Below, one piece after another: positions 18,406-28,431 of a DNA stretch of 64,000 nucleotides. Each line of letters starts with the position of its first letter. The stretch's first letter is position 1. The position numbers and the translations under genes were made by a program. The notes under the pieces were generated by a model that was given only the letters and a program-made list of their open reading frames with translations, was not told the DNA's origin and did not search any database. Source of the DNA: Rhizobium sp. R634 (GTDB taxonomy: Bacteria > Pseudomonadota > Alphaproteobacteria > Rhizobiales > Rhizobiaceae); NCBI RefSeq assembly GCF_002211305.1, contig NZ_LOKW01000025.1:310001-374000 (forward strand), read 5' to 3'.

Positions 18406-21390
18406 ATGGCACGGCAAGAAGCCAACGAGCAGTTTCAGATCACCTCGTTTCTGGATGGCGCCAACGCAGCCTATATCGAGCAGCTGTATGCGCGCTACGA
18501 AGAGGATCCCGCGTCGGTGGACGATCAGTGGCGCACCTTCTTCAAGGCGCTGGAAGAAGATCCTGCCGATGTGAAGAAGGCGGCCAAGGGTGCTTCCTGG
18601 CGCAGGAAGAACTGGCCGCTGGCAGCCGCCGGCGATCTGGTATCGGCTCTCGACGGCGACTGGGGCATCGTCGAGAAGGTGATCGAGACCAAGGTGAAGG
18701 CGAAGGCCGCAGCCGAGGGCAAGCCCGCCGACACCACCGACGTGCTGCAGGCGACACGCGACTCCGTGCGCGCCATCATGATGATCCGCGCCTACCGCAT
18801 GCGCGGCCACCTGCATGCCAAGCTCGACCCGCTCGGCATCGCCGCTGCCGTCGACGACTATCGCGAGCTGTCGCCGGAAAATTACGGCTTCACATCAGCC
18901 GATTACGACCGCAAGATCTTCATCGACAACGTTCTCGGCCTCGAATACGCGACGATCCGCGAAATGATCGAGATCCTCGAGCGCACCTACTGCTCGACCC
19001 TCGGCGTCGAATTCATGCATATCTCCAACCCTGAGGAGAAGGCCTGGATCCAGGAACGCATCGAAGGGCCGGACAAGGGCGTCGCCTTCTCCGCTGAAGG
19101 CAAGAAGGCGATCCTCGCCAAGCTGATCGAAGCCGAAGGCTACGAGCAGTTCCTCGACGTCAAGTTCAAGGGCACCAAGCGCTTCGGCCTCGACGGCGGT
19201 GAATCGCTGATCCCGGCGCTCGAACAGATCCTGAAGCGCGGCGGCCATCTCGGTCTCAAGGAAGCCGTCTTCGGCATGGCCCATCGCGGCCGCCTGAACG
19301 TGCTGTCTCAGGTCATGGGCAAGCCGCACCGCGCCATCTTCCACGAGTTCAAGGGCGGCTCCTACGCGCCTGACGAGGTCGAAGGCTCCGGCGACGTCAA
19401 GTACCATCTCGGCGCCTCCTCCGACCGCGAATTCGACGGCAACAAGGTGCACGTCTCGCTGACGGCAAACCCGTCGCATCTCGAAATCGTCGATCCGGTC
19501 GTCATGGGCAAGGCCCGCGCCAAGCAGGACATGAGCGCGACGGTTTGGGATGGCGACATCATTCCTCTTTCCGAACGCGCAAAGGTGCTGCCGCTGCTGA
19601 TCCATGGTGACGCAGCTTTTGCCGGCCAGGGCGTCATTGCCGAAATCCTCGGTCTTTCCGGTCTGCGCGGTCACCGCGTCGCCGGCACGATGCACGTCAT
19701 CATCAACAACCAGATCGGCTTCACCACCAACCCGGCCTTCTCGCGCTCGTCGCCCTATCCGTCCGACGTCGCCAAGATGATCGAAGCGCCGATCCTGCAC
19801 GTCAACGGCGACGATCCGGAAGCCGTCGTCTATGCGGCCAAGATCGCAACCGAATTCCGCATGAAGTTCCACAAGCCTGTGGTGCTCGATATGTTCTGCT
19901 ACCGTCGCTACGGCCATAACGAAGGCGATGAACCGTCCTTCACACAGCCGAAGATGTACAAGGTCATCCGTGGTCACAAGACGGTCCTGCAGCTCTACGC
20001 GGAACGTCTGGTTCGCGAAGGCCTGCTGACGGACGGCGAAGTCGAAAAGATGAAGGCCGACTGGCGTGCCCATCTCGAGCAGGAGTTCGAGGCTGGCCAG
20101 CATTACAAGCCGAACAAGGCCGATTGGCTGGACGGCGAATGGTCCGGCCTGCGCACGGCCGACAATCAGGACGAACAGCGCCGCGGCAAGACCGCCGTGC
20201 CGATGAAGACGCTGAAGGAGATCGGCCGCAAGCTTTCCGAGATCCCGGCGGGCTTCAACGCCCATCGCACGATCCAGCGCTTCATGGAAAACCGCTCCAA
20301 CATGATCCAGAGCGGCGAAGGCCTCGACTGGGCGATGGCGGAAGCGCTTGCGTTCGGCTCGCTCGTCGTCGAAGGCCATAAGATCCGTCTGTCCGGACAG
20401 GATTGCGAACGCGGCACCTTCTCGCAGCGTCACTCGGTTCTCTACGATCAGGAGACCGAAGAGCGCTACATCCCGCTCGCCAATCTGGCGCCGACGCAGG
20501 CCCGTTACGAAGTCATCAATTCGATGCTTTCGGAAGAGGCCGTGCTCGGTTTCGAATATGGCTATTCGCTCGCCCGCCCGAATGCGCTGACCCTCTGGGA
20601 AGCCCAGTTCGGCGACTTCGCCAACGGCGCGCAGGTGGTCTTCGACCAGTTCATCTCGTCGGGCGAACGCAAGTGGCTGCGCATGTCGGGCCTCGTCTGC
20701 CTGCTGCCGCACGGCTATGAGGGCCAGGGTCCGGAGCACTCCTCGGCTCGCCTGGAACGCTTCCTGCAGCTCTGTGCGGAAGACAACATGCAGGTCGCCA
20801 ACGTCACGACGCCGGCGAACTACTTCCACATCCTGCGCCGGCAGCTGAAGCGCGACTTCCGCAAGCCGCTGATCCTGATGACGCCGAAGTCGCTGCTGCG
20901 CCACAAGCGGGCGGTCTCGACGCTTTCCGAACTGGCCGGCGAATCCTCCTTCCATCGCCTGCTCTGGGACGATGCCGAGGTGATCAAGGACGGTCCGATC
21001 AAGCTGCAGAAGGACAGCAAGATCCGCCGCGTCGTCATGTGCTCCGGCAAGGTCTACTACGATCTGCTGGAAGAGCGAGAAAAGCGCGGCATCGACGACA
21101 TCTATCTCCTGCGTCTCGAGCAGCTCTATCCGTTCCCGGCAAAGGCGCTCATCAACGAGCTCTCGCGCTTCCGCAACGCCGAGATGGTCTGGTGCCAGGA
21201 AGAGCCGAAAAACATGGGCGCATGGTCGTTCATCGACTCGTTCCTCGAATGGGTGCTCGCCCATATCGATGCGAAATACCAGCGCGTCCGCTACACCGGC
21301 CGCCCGCCGGCAGCCTCGCCGGCAACAGGTCTGATGTCCAAGCATCTGTCGCAGCTTTCGGCATTCCTCGAGGATGCGTTGGGCAGCTAA
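18406..21390 (+). CDS. sucA: 2-Oxoglutarate dehydrogenase E1 component
   Basis: 994 residues. It decarboxylates 2-oxoglutarate with thiamine diphosphate and passes the succinyl group to the lipoyl domain of SucB. The N-terminal SFLDGANAAYIEQLYARYEEDP segment docks to the core. The TPP site is seen as HGDAAFAGQGVIAEIL with NNQIGFTT. RRYGHNEGDEPSFTQP, LLPHGYEGQGPEHSSARLER and the C-terminal QEEPKNMGAW are all family marks. AGGAGG at 18374-18379 is 26 bp from the ATG and is probably not the functional ribosome-binding site. Confidence 0.98.
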   Translation: MARQEANEQFQITSFLDGANAAYIEQLYARYEEDPASVDDQWRTFFKALEEDPADVKKAAKGASWRRKNWPLAAAGDLVSALDGDWGIVEKVIETKVKAKAAAEGKPADTTDVLQATRDSVRAIMMIRAYRMRGHLHAKLDPLGIAAAVDDYRELSPENYGFTSADYDRKIFIDNVLGLEYATIREMIEILERTYCSTLGVEFMHISNPEEKAWIQERIEGPDKGVAFSAEGKKAILAKLIEAEGYEQFLDVKFKGTKRFGLDGGESLIPALEQILKRGGHLGLKEAVFGMAHRGRLNVLSQVMGKPHRAIFHEFKGGSYAPDEVEGSGDVKYHLGASSDREFDGNKVHVSLTANPSHLEIVDPVVMGKARAKQDMSATVWDGDIIPLSERAKVLPLLIHGDAAFAGQGVIAEILGLSGLRGHRVAGTMHVIINNQIGFTTNPAFSRSSPYPSDVAKMIEAPILHVNGDDPEAVVYAAKIATEFRMKFHKPVVLDMFCYRRYGHNEGDEPSFTQPKMYKVIRGHKTVLQLYAERLVREGLLTDGEVEKMKADWRAHLEQEFEAGQHYKPNKADWLDGEWSGLRTADNQDEQRRGKTAVPMKTLKEIGRKLSEIPAGFNAHRTIQRFMENRSNMIQSGEGLDWAMAEALAFGSLVVEGHKIRLSGQDCERGTFSQRHSVLYDQETEERYIPLANLAPTQARYEVINSMLSEEAVLGFEYGYSLARPNALTLWEAQFGDFANGAQVVFDQFISSGERKWLRMSGLVCLLPHGYEGQGPEHSSARLERFLQLCAEDNMQVANVTTPANYFHILRRQLKRDFRKPLILMTPKSLLRHKRAVSTLSELAGESSFHRLLWDDAEVIKDGPIKLQKDSKIRRVVMCSGKVYYDLLEEREKRGIDDIYLLRLEQLYPFPAKALINELSRFRNAEMVWCQEEPKNMGAWSFIDSFLEWVLAHIDAKYQRVRYTGRPPAASPATGLMSKHLSQLSAFLEDALGS

Positions 21391-21406
21391 AACAAGGGAG
21401 GGCGTG

Positions 21407-21715
21407 ATGGCTTACTTCTTTCTGAGACTGCAGCCGCCGCGCCCTACTTTCCCGCATGACGGGACTGGGGAGGAAATGGCGGCGATGAAACGCCATGTCG
21501 AATACTGGCATCGCAATGCCCTTGCGGGATCGGCCGTGACGGTCGGCCCCGTCTTCGAGGGGGAAGGCGCCTGGGGCATGGCAGTCGTCGAGGTCGAGGA
21601 TCAGGCGGCGGCGCAGGCTCTTGCCGATAACGATCCGATCATCGCTTCCGGCTTCGGCTTCCGTTTCGATATCCTGCCGATGCCCTCGATCATCTTGCGG
21701 CCGCCCGCCGTCTGA
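21407..21715 (+). CDS. YciI family protein within the suc operon
   Basis: 102 residues. The start AYFFLRLQPPRPTFP, the KRHVEYWHRNALAG helix with the conserved histidine, the VTVGPVFEGEGAWGMAVVEVED strand pair and DPIIASGFGFRFDILPMPS are the YciI-family pattern. It is distinct in sequence from the copy after gpsA. It starts 16 bp after sucA behind GGGAGG and ends 39 bp before sucB. It must therefore be co-expressed with the 2-oxoglutarate dehydrogenase complex. A link to metabolite clean-up is only a guess. Confidence 0.87.
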   Translation: MAYFFLRLQPPRPTFPHDGTGEEMAAMKRHVEYWHRNALAGSAVTVGPVFEGEGAWGMAVVEVEDQAAAQALADNDPIIASGFGFRFDILPMPSIILRPPAV

Positions 21716-21754
21716 AACGTTTAAACGAAAACACACGAAATCAGGATTTGAACA

Positions 21755-23002
<1,248 letters not shown>

Positions 23003-23013
23003 GGAGTTTTTCG

Positions 23014-23763
23014 ATGCGGAACCGGATGATGCGAGCGGCACGCCTTCTTCTTTGTGCTGCCACCGCGCATGTCCCGGTTTCCGCGTCGGCGGCCGGTTGG
23101 GACATCAGCAAGGCCAGCAGCAATTTCGAGCTGGTGGCGCTTGGCGATGCCGAACTCTCCGGACGGTCGATCACTGTGATCCATATGGGCAATGTCGAGC
23201 TGACCTCGGGGCGCATCGTTGCTGCCGACCCGCTCGCCCAGCCGGATCGGCCGGCGCTCGCCAGGACGGTTGCGCCGGGCGACTATCCTGTCACGCTCTA
23301 CCGGGCATTCGGGCGTATTGCCGCTGCCAGCATGCGGTTTGCCGAGGGCAAGCCGGATCATTGGGAGCTTGCCGTCCTTCCCGGCCAGGACCCCGCGACG
23401 CTGAAAGACGGCGAGATCTTCGGCTATCCCGTCGATGCCGGCCTCGGCTGCTACATGGATGCCGATACGCTTGATCTGATCGGAGAGCGTCAAGCGCAGG
23501 TTCAGGCGCAAAAGCCCGACGCGGACATCAATTATTACGACGACGTGCTGGCGTCTGACCTCGATGCCAACAAGGGCGCCTATGCGCTGCACCGGCCGGT
23601 CGCCGGCAAGAAGGGCAATGTCGCGGTGTTCTGGAGCGGCTGGGGCGACGGCTTCTATCCGGTTTTCTGGGGGCTCGACAAGGACGGCCATCCGCTGGTG
23701 CTGCTGACGGATTTCGGCGTGATCGAGGATGCCGACGGGCGGAGAGAGCAACAAGGACAATGA
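23014..23763 (+). CDS. DUF4241 family exported protein
   Basis: 249 residues. A likely signal peptide (RAARLLLCAATAHVPVSASA, cleavage near residue 27) precedes a DUF4241-type domain. Its marks are GDYPVTLYRAFGRIAAASMRF, the GYPVDAGLGCYMD motif, and the aromatic stretch FWSGWGDGFYPVFWGLD near the C terminus. No function is established for the family. It starts 11 bp after sucB, and its stop overlaps the next start (ATGA), so it is part of the suc-lpdA transcript. Confidence 0.75.
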   Translation: MRNRMMRAARLLLCAATAHVPVSASAAGWDISKASSNFELVALGDAELSGRSITVIHMGNVELTSGRIVAADPLAQPDRPALARTVAPGDYPVTLYRAFGRIAAASMRFAEGKPDHWELAVLPGQDPATLKDGEIFGYPVDAGLGCYMDADTLDLIGERQAQVQAQKPDADINYYDDVLASDLDANKGAYALHRPVAGKKGNVAVFWSGWGDGFYPVFWGLDKDGHPLVLLTDFGVIEDADGRREQQGQ

Positions 23764-24290
23764 GCGAGGGGATCGGCATCATGACGGGATGGAAAAGCGT
23801 GGCTGCAATTGCGGCCGCCATGCTTTTTGCCGTTCCGGCCGCCGTGTCCGGCGCCGACTGCAAGCAGGAGCGGGCGGTTTATATCGATCGCGACGGCGCC
23901 TATGAACTGCGCTTTGCGCCGCTGAATTCTTCGTCGGCTGCCGCCAGCAACCAGTTCAAGGTCAGTGCGCTGAAGACATCCGTCGTGATGGAAGGCTATG
24001 TCATGCCGTCGGAAGATCCGGTGCGCGCCATCGGCATCCTGATGTTCAACTGCCCCGAGGGCGACGTGACCGGCGCCGATCTCGATGCCTGCACGGTCTG
24101 GCAGGGCGCCGTCTACGGCATGGATGAGAAGGGCGAGATGGACAATCTGCAGCCTGAGGGCGCTGCCGCCGCCGAAAGGCTGGTGCTGCCCGGCCTTGGT
24201 CCTGCCATTCGCGAATCCAGCGCCTGGGGTGAAGGCAAGGCCTCCGTGGCGCCATGGGACGTGCTGACATTCAAGGAATGCGCAACATGA
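23760..24290 (+). CDS. Exported protein of unknown function
   Basis: 176 residues from the ATG overlapping the previous stop; an in-frame ATG at 23781 is a possible alternative. The N terminus has a Sec-type signal (WKSVAAIAAAMLFAVPAAVSG, cleavage before ADCKQ). The mature domain is about 145 residues with four cysteines (ADCKQ, MFNCPEG, DACTVW, KECAT), which suggests two disulfides in the periplasm. I do not recognise a family. Overlap on both sides (ATGA each time) couples it to the DUF4241 gene before it and the SDR after it. Confidence 0.65.
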   Translation: MSEGIGIMTGWKSVAAIAAAMLFAVPAAVSGADCKQERAVYIDRDGAYELRFAPLNSSSAAASNQFKVSALKTSVVMEGYVMPSEDPVRAIGILMFNCPEGDVTGADLDACTVWQGAVYGMDEKGEMDNLQPEGAAAAERLVLPGLGPAIRESSAWGEGKASVAPWDVLTFKECAT

Positions 24291-25039
24291 GCGGTGCACC
24301 TGTCGTTCTCGTGACCGGCGGCAGCCGGGGTATCGGCGCTGCCGCCTCGCGCCTTGCCGCGCGCCAGGGCTGGCGTGTCGCGGTGAACTACGCCTCCAAC
24401 CGCGCGGCTGCCGATGCCGTCGTCGCGGCGATCGTCGCAAGCGGCGGCGAGGCGATAGCGATCGAGGGCGATGTCGGCAGGGCCGGCGATATCGTTGCGA
24501 TGTTTACTGCCGTCGATCGCCATTTCGGCCGGATCGACGGGCTCGTCAACAATGCCGGCATCGTCGATTATCCGCAGCGGATCGACGAGATGACAGTGGA
24601 GCGCATCGAGCGCATGCTGCGCGTCAATGTGACCGGCTCCATCCTCTGCGCGGCGGAAGCGGTTCGCCGCATGTCGAGCCGGCATGGCGGGCAGGGCGGG
24701 GCGATCGTCAATATCTCGTCGATGGCAGCGGTCCTCGGTTCGCCGACGCAATATGTCGATTATGCCGCCTCGAAGGCTGCCATCGATACGTTCACCGTCG
24801 GGCTGGCGCGCGAAGTGGCGGCGGAAGGCATTCGTGTGAACGCCGTCAGGCCGGGCATCATCGAAACCGACATCCATGCTTCGGGCGGGTTGCCGGACCG
24901 GCCGCGCGACATGGCGCCGTCGATCCCGATGCAGCGCACCGGTTCGGCCGAAGAGGTGGCGGACGCGATCCTCTATCTTCTCTCTCCATCGGCTTCCTAT
25001 ATAACCGGCGCGATCCTCAACGTCAGCGGCGGCCGTTAG
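24287..25039 (+). CDS. SDR family oxidoreductase
   Basis: 250 residues, a classical short-chain dehydrogenase. The cofactor motif is TGGSRGIGAAAS at about 11-22. NNAGIVD is the structural NAG motif, the catalytic triad is NISSM and YAASK, and RPGIIETDI is the usual loop after the active site. The residue after the first beta strand and the basic RAAADAV segment favour NADP(H), but that is not certain. FabG-like enzymes of this size act on many ketones and alcohols; the substrate is unknown. It overlaps the preceding gene by 4 bp. Confidence 0.9.
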   Translation: MSGAPVVLVTGGSRGIGAAASRLAARQGWRVAVNYASNRAAADAVVAAIVASGGEAIAIEGDVGRAGDIVAMFTAVDRHFGRIDGLVNNAGIVDYPQRIDEMTVERIERMLRVNVTGSILCAAEAVRRMSSRHGGQGGAIVNISSMAAVLGSPTQYVDYAASKAAIDTFTVGLAREVAAEGIRVNAVRPGIIETDIHASGGLPDRPRDMAPSIPMQRTGSAEEVADAILYLLSPSASYITGAILNVSGGR

Positions 25040-25058
25040 AAGACAGGGCGAAAACAGC

Positions 25059-25697
25059 ATGCAATATATTCTCGAATTCATGGGCCTGATGGCCGTTTTC
25101 TCGATCTTCATCGTCGTGCCGGGCGCCGATTTCGCCGTCATCCTGCGCCAGAGCATTGTGCATGGGCGCCGCGCCGCCATCATGACCGGGATCGGCATGG
25201 GCTTTTCCCTGCTCTTCCATATCAGCTACACCATCCTCGGCCTCGGCCTCATCGTGTCGAAATCGCTGATGCTGTTTTCGATGATCAAATGGGCGGGTGT
25301 CGCCTATCTGGTCTATCTCGGCATCAAGTCGTTCCGCGAGCCCGGTTTCAACGTGCGGGAGATCGAGGTGACGGCCGAAGACCGCAAGCCGGTCTCGATG
25401 CTGAAATGCCTCGGCATGGGCTTCATCACCAATGCGCTGAACCCGAAGCCGGTGCTGTTCTTCCTGTCGCTGTTTTCGACGCTGGTGCATCACGATACGC
25501 CCGCGCTCATTCAATTCTCCTACGGCATCGGCATGGCGGCGGCGCTGGTCGCCTGGTTTGCCGGCGTCTCCTATTTCTTCACGGTCAAGGCAATCCGTGA
25601 CCGCTTCATCGCCAGCGGCAAATGGTTCAACCGCATCACCGGAGCGGCACTCGTCGGCTTCGGCTTCCGCCTCGCTCTGTCGCGCGCGGCCGACTAA
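25059..25697 (+). CDS. LysE/RhtB family amino-acid exporter
   Basis: 212 residues with about six membrane helices. The N-terminal FIVVPGADFAVILRQSIVHGRRAA motif (PGP-type, here PGA) and the GFITNALNPKPVLFFLSLF helix are diagnostic of LysE/RhtB transporters. These export amino acids such as homoserine, threonine or lysine; the substrate here cannot be told. It is 19 bp downstream of the SDR gene and 26 bp upstream of lpdA, so it belongs to the same transcript. Confidence 0.9.
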   Translation: MQYILEFMGLMAVFSIFIVVPGADFAVILRQSIVHGRRAAIMTGIGMGFSLLFHISYTILGLGLIVSKSLMLFSMIKWAGVAYLVYLGIKSFREPGFNVREIEVTAEDRKPVSMLKCLGMGFITNALNPKPVLFFLSLFSTLVHHDTPALIQFSYGIGMAAALVAWFAGVSYFFTVKAIRDRFIASGKWFNRITGAALVGFGFRLALSRAAD

Positions 25698-25723
25698 ACG
25701 AAAAATCCAAAGGGAAAAAAGCA

Positions 25724-27130
25724 ATGTCCTACGATGTGATCATTATCGGAACTGGCCCGGGCGGCTATGTCTGCGCAGTCAAAGCAGCTCAGCTCGGCCT
25801 CAAGGTCGCCGTCGTCGAAAAGCGCGCGACCTATGGCGGCACCTGCCTGAATGTCGGCTGCATTCCGTCGAAGGCGCTGCTGCATGCTTCCGAAATGTTC
25901 CACCAGGCCGGCCACGGACTGAGCGCCCTCGGCATCGACGTGCCGGCACCGACGCTCAATCTCACCAATATGATGGCGCATAAGGATGCGACGGTGAAGT
26001 CGAATGTCGACGGCGTCGCCTTCCTGTTCAAGAAGAACAAGATCGACGCCTTCCAGGGCACCGGCAAGGTCGTCTCGGCCGGCAAGGTTTCCGTCACCGC
26101 CGAAGACGGCAAGGTGCAGGAGATCGAGGGCAAGAACATCGTCATCGCCACCGGCTCCGACGTCGCGGGCATTCCTGGCGTGCAGGTCGAGATCGATGAG
26201 AAGACCATCATCTCGTCCACCGGCGGCATTGCGCTGGAGAAGGTTCCGGAAACGCTGATCGTCGTCGGCGGCGGCGTCATCGGCCTCGAACTCGGCTCGG
26301 TCTGGGCGCGTCTCGGCGCCAAGGTCACCGTCGTCGAATATCTCGACACCATCCTCGGCGGCATGGACGGCGAAGTCTCCAAGCAGTTCCAGCGTATGCT
26401 CGCCAAGCAGGGCATCGATTTCAATCTCGGCGCCAAGGTCACCGGCGTCGAAAAGGGCGGCAAGGGCGCCAAGGTCACCTTCGAGCCGGTCAAGGGCGGT
26501 GATGCCGTCACGCTCGACGCCGAAGCCGTGTTGATCGCCACCGGCCGCAAGCCTTATACGGCAGGTCTCGGCCTCGAAGAGGCAGGCGTTGCGCTCGACA
26601 ATCGCGGCTGCGTCGAGATCGACGGTCACTTCAGGACCAATGTCGCCGGCATCTATGCGATCGGCGACGTGGTGAAGGGGCCGATGCTAGCGCACAAGGC
26701 GGAAGACGAGGGCGTGGCGCTTGCCGAATTCCTCGCCGGGCAGCATGGCCATGTCAATTACGAGGCCATTCCGAGTGTCGTCTATACGCAGCCGGAAGTC
26801 GCCTCGGTCGGCAAGACCGAAGAAGAGCTGAAGGCGGCGGGTGTGGCCTACAAGGTCGGCAAGTTCCCGTTCACGGCGAACGGCCGCGCCCGCGCGATGC
26901 TGGCGACCGATGGTTTCGTCAAGATCCTCGCCGACAAGGAAACCGACCGCGTGCTCGGCGGCCATATCGTCGGCTTCGGCGCCGGCGAAATGATCCACGA
27001 GATCGCCGTGCTGATGGAGTTCGGCGGTTCGTCGGAAGATCTCGGCCGGACCTGCCATGCGCATCCGACGATGTCGGAAGCGGTGAAGGAAGCGGCGCTC
27101 GCGACCTTCTTCAAGCCGATCCACATGTAA
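25724..27130 (+). CDS. lpdA: Dihydrolipoamide dehydrogenase (E3)
   Basis: 468 residues from the ATG at 25724 (MSYDVIIIGTGPGGYV). It reoxidises the dihydrolipoyl groups of SucB using FAD and NAD+. The redox-active disulfide is in GGTCLNVGCIPSKALLHAS. The FAD motif is at the N terminus, the NAD motif is VVGGGVIGLELGSVW, and the C-terminal HAHPTMSEAV holds the catalytic His-Glu pair. It ends the mdh-suc-lpdA run and is followed by a strong intrinsic terminator. Confidence 0.98.
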   Translation: MSYDVIIIGTGPGGYVCAVKAAQLGLKVAVVEKRATYGGTCLNVGCIPSKALLHASEMFHQAGHGLSALGIDVPAPTLNLTNMMAHKDATVKSNVDGVAFLFKKNKIDAFQGTGKVVSAGKVSVTAEDGKVQEIEGKNIVIATGSDVAGIPGVQVEIDEKTIISSTGGIALEKVPETLIVVGGGVIGLELGSVWARLGAKVTVVEYLDTILGGMDGEVSKQFQRMLAKQGIDFNLGAKVTGVEKGGKGAKVTFEPVKGGDAVTLDAEAVLIATGRKPYTAGLGLEEAGVALDNRGCVEIDGHFRTNVAGIYAIGDVVKGPMLAHKAEDEGVALAEFLAGQHGHVNYEAIPSVVYTQPEVASVGKTEEELKAAGVAYKVGKFPFTANGRARAMLATDGFVKILADKETDRVLGGHIVGFGAGEMIHEIAVLMEFGGSSEDLGRTCHAHPTMSEAVKEAALATFFKPIHM

Positions 27131-27156
27131 GCTTTAAATATTCCTGGCCAAGCGCG

Positions 27157-27188
27157 CAGCCGCTCACTGTGAGGTGAGCGGCTGTTTT
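27157..27188 (+). terminator. Intrinsic terminator after lpdA
   Basis: A perfect 11-bp stem (CAGCCGCTCAC with GTGAGCGGCTG) with a 6-nt loop followed by TTTT, 26 bp after the lpdA stop. It also separates the operon from the convergent TraB-family gene. Confidence 0.9.
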
Positions 27189-27221
27189 AGTTGCGGCCCA
27201 TCTGCCGATGCAGAAGAAGGT

Positions 27222-28298
27222 TTAGTTTACGGCAGTCACTGTAAAACCCTGCTTACGCAGCAGTTCGATAACGCCGCGCTCGCCGGGCAGATGCAGGGCG
27301 CCGACGGCCATGAAGACGTTGCCACCGTCGAGAATGGGCGCGGCGCGTTCGGCCATCACCTTGTTGCGGTCGAGGATGACGCGCTGCTCGAAGGCGGCGT
27401 AATCGCTGGTTTCGCCTTCGTCTTCCGGCGTCACGGTCTTCAGCATCGGCATGGTCATGCCGATATCGCCGGAGAGATAGAGATCGGTCATCGTTTCGAC
27501 GACGTCGTTCATCTTGTCGCCGAGCTCCAGGGTCTCGATCAGCGACTTCATATGGAATTCGACCGGCAGGTCGGCCATGGCCTGGATCTGCTCGGCAAGG
27601 GTCTCCAGCCCCTTGACCTGCTTGCCTTCGGCTGCGGCATCGGCGGCGATCTTCTGGTCGAGGAATTTTACGCCTTTCGCCTTGCGGGCAATTTCGCAGG
27701 CCGGCAGGGCGACGGCGCTCGAGATCATCCAGGGCCGCATGCGGGAGACGGCGCCGAGCGGAATGCCGCGCTGCTTGAGGCCGGCTTCGAGGCGCTGGTA
27801 ATCCTCGGAGGAAAGCAGCTTGTCGATCGTCGTGCCGTCGGTGAACATCGTCAACTCCGGTTTCGCGAGCAGGGCAGCGGTCGCCTTGCGCTCATCGAGG
27901 ATCTCGTCGGATTCGATGATGATCGTGCCGGCCGCGTCATAGGCGGCCTGGGCGCGCGGCGGCAGGGCAAGCACGCGCGGATCGGTGACATGCATGCTGC
28001 CGAGCAGCCAGGAAGGCTGGACGCCCGGCTTCTCGATCTTCCAGAAGATACCCTTGCCGTTCGGCGTGGCGTTGGCTTCCTTCTGAGCCTCGGCATAGCG
28101 GGCTGGGTCGTTCTGCTGCAGCTCGGCCATCAGGTTGCGGCCGGTGCAGGTCTCATCGCCCGCGGCTGCCGGCCGAGCCGTCAGAAAGGCGACAAAAAGG
28201 GCTGCGAGAAGCAGCATGTGAAAGGCTGCGATCAACCAGAGCAGCAGATTGCCCGGCGCGATGAAGTGGAACGTCCGGCGGCCGATTGATGTCGTCAT
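27222..28298 (-). CDS. TraB/GumN family protein
   Basis: 358 residues from the ATG at 28298; a GTG 33 bp earlier is possible. One N-terminal membrane segment or uncleaved signal (about 15-45) is followed by the TraB/GumN domain. Two conserved GxxH motifs are seen, GSMHVTDPRV near residue 100 and GALHLPGERGVIELL near the C terminus, together with IIIESDEI. Related proteins (TIKI, PrgY/TraB) are metal-dependent proteases or pheromone inhibitors. Its own substrate is unknown. It converges on lpdA. Confidence 0.87.
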   Translation of the reverse strand: MTTSIGRRTFHFIAPGNLLLWLIAAFHMLLLAALFVAFLTARPAAAGDETCTGRNLMAELQQNDPARYAEAQKEANATPNGKGIFWKIEKPGVQPSWLLGSMHVTDPRVLALPPRAQAAYDAAGTIIIESDEILDERKATAALLAKPELTMFTDGTTIDKLLSSEDYQRLEAGLKQRGIPLGAVSRMRPWMISSAVALPACEIARKAKGVKFLDQKIAADAAAEGKQVKGLETLAEQIQAMADLPVEFHMKSLIETLELGDKMNDVVETMTDLYLSGDIGMTMPMLKTVTPEDEGETSDYAAFEQRVILDRNKVMAERAAPILDGGNVFMAVGALHLPGERGVIELLRKQGFTVTAVN

Positions 28299-28431
28299 AG
28301 GGGGTTTCCCATCATGCCTTATATCAGTCACGCTCTACATCCGGCTTGCGCATATTCCTTTAAGAAAATGCGTTAACGAACGGTTGAAACTTCATGCATC
28401 TCGTCGGTCCACGCTTTTTGGGCGACCTGCA

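Noticed and set aside
18895..21345. 816-codon minus-strand open frame opposite sucA
   Set aside because: Antisense shadow of a full-length sucA with no ribosome-binding site or recognisable domain.
28367..28383. Possible CtrA box near the TraB-family gene
   Set aside because: The two TTAA elements are 9 bp apart and not 7, and they lie behind xerC and not in front of a promoter with the right spacing.
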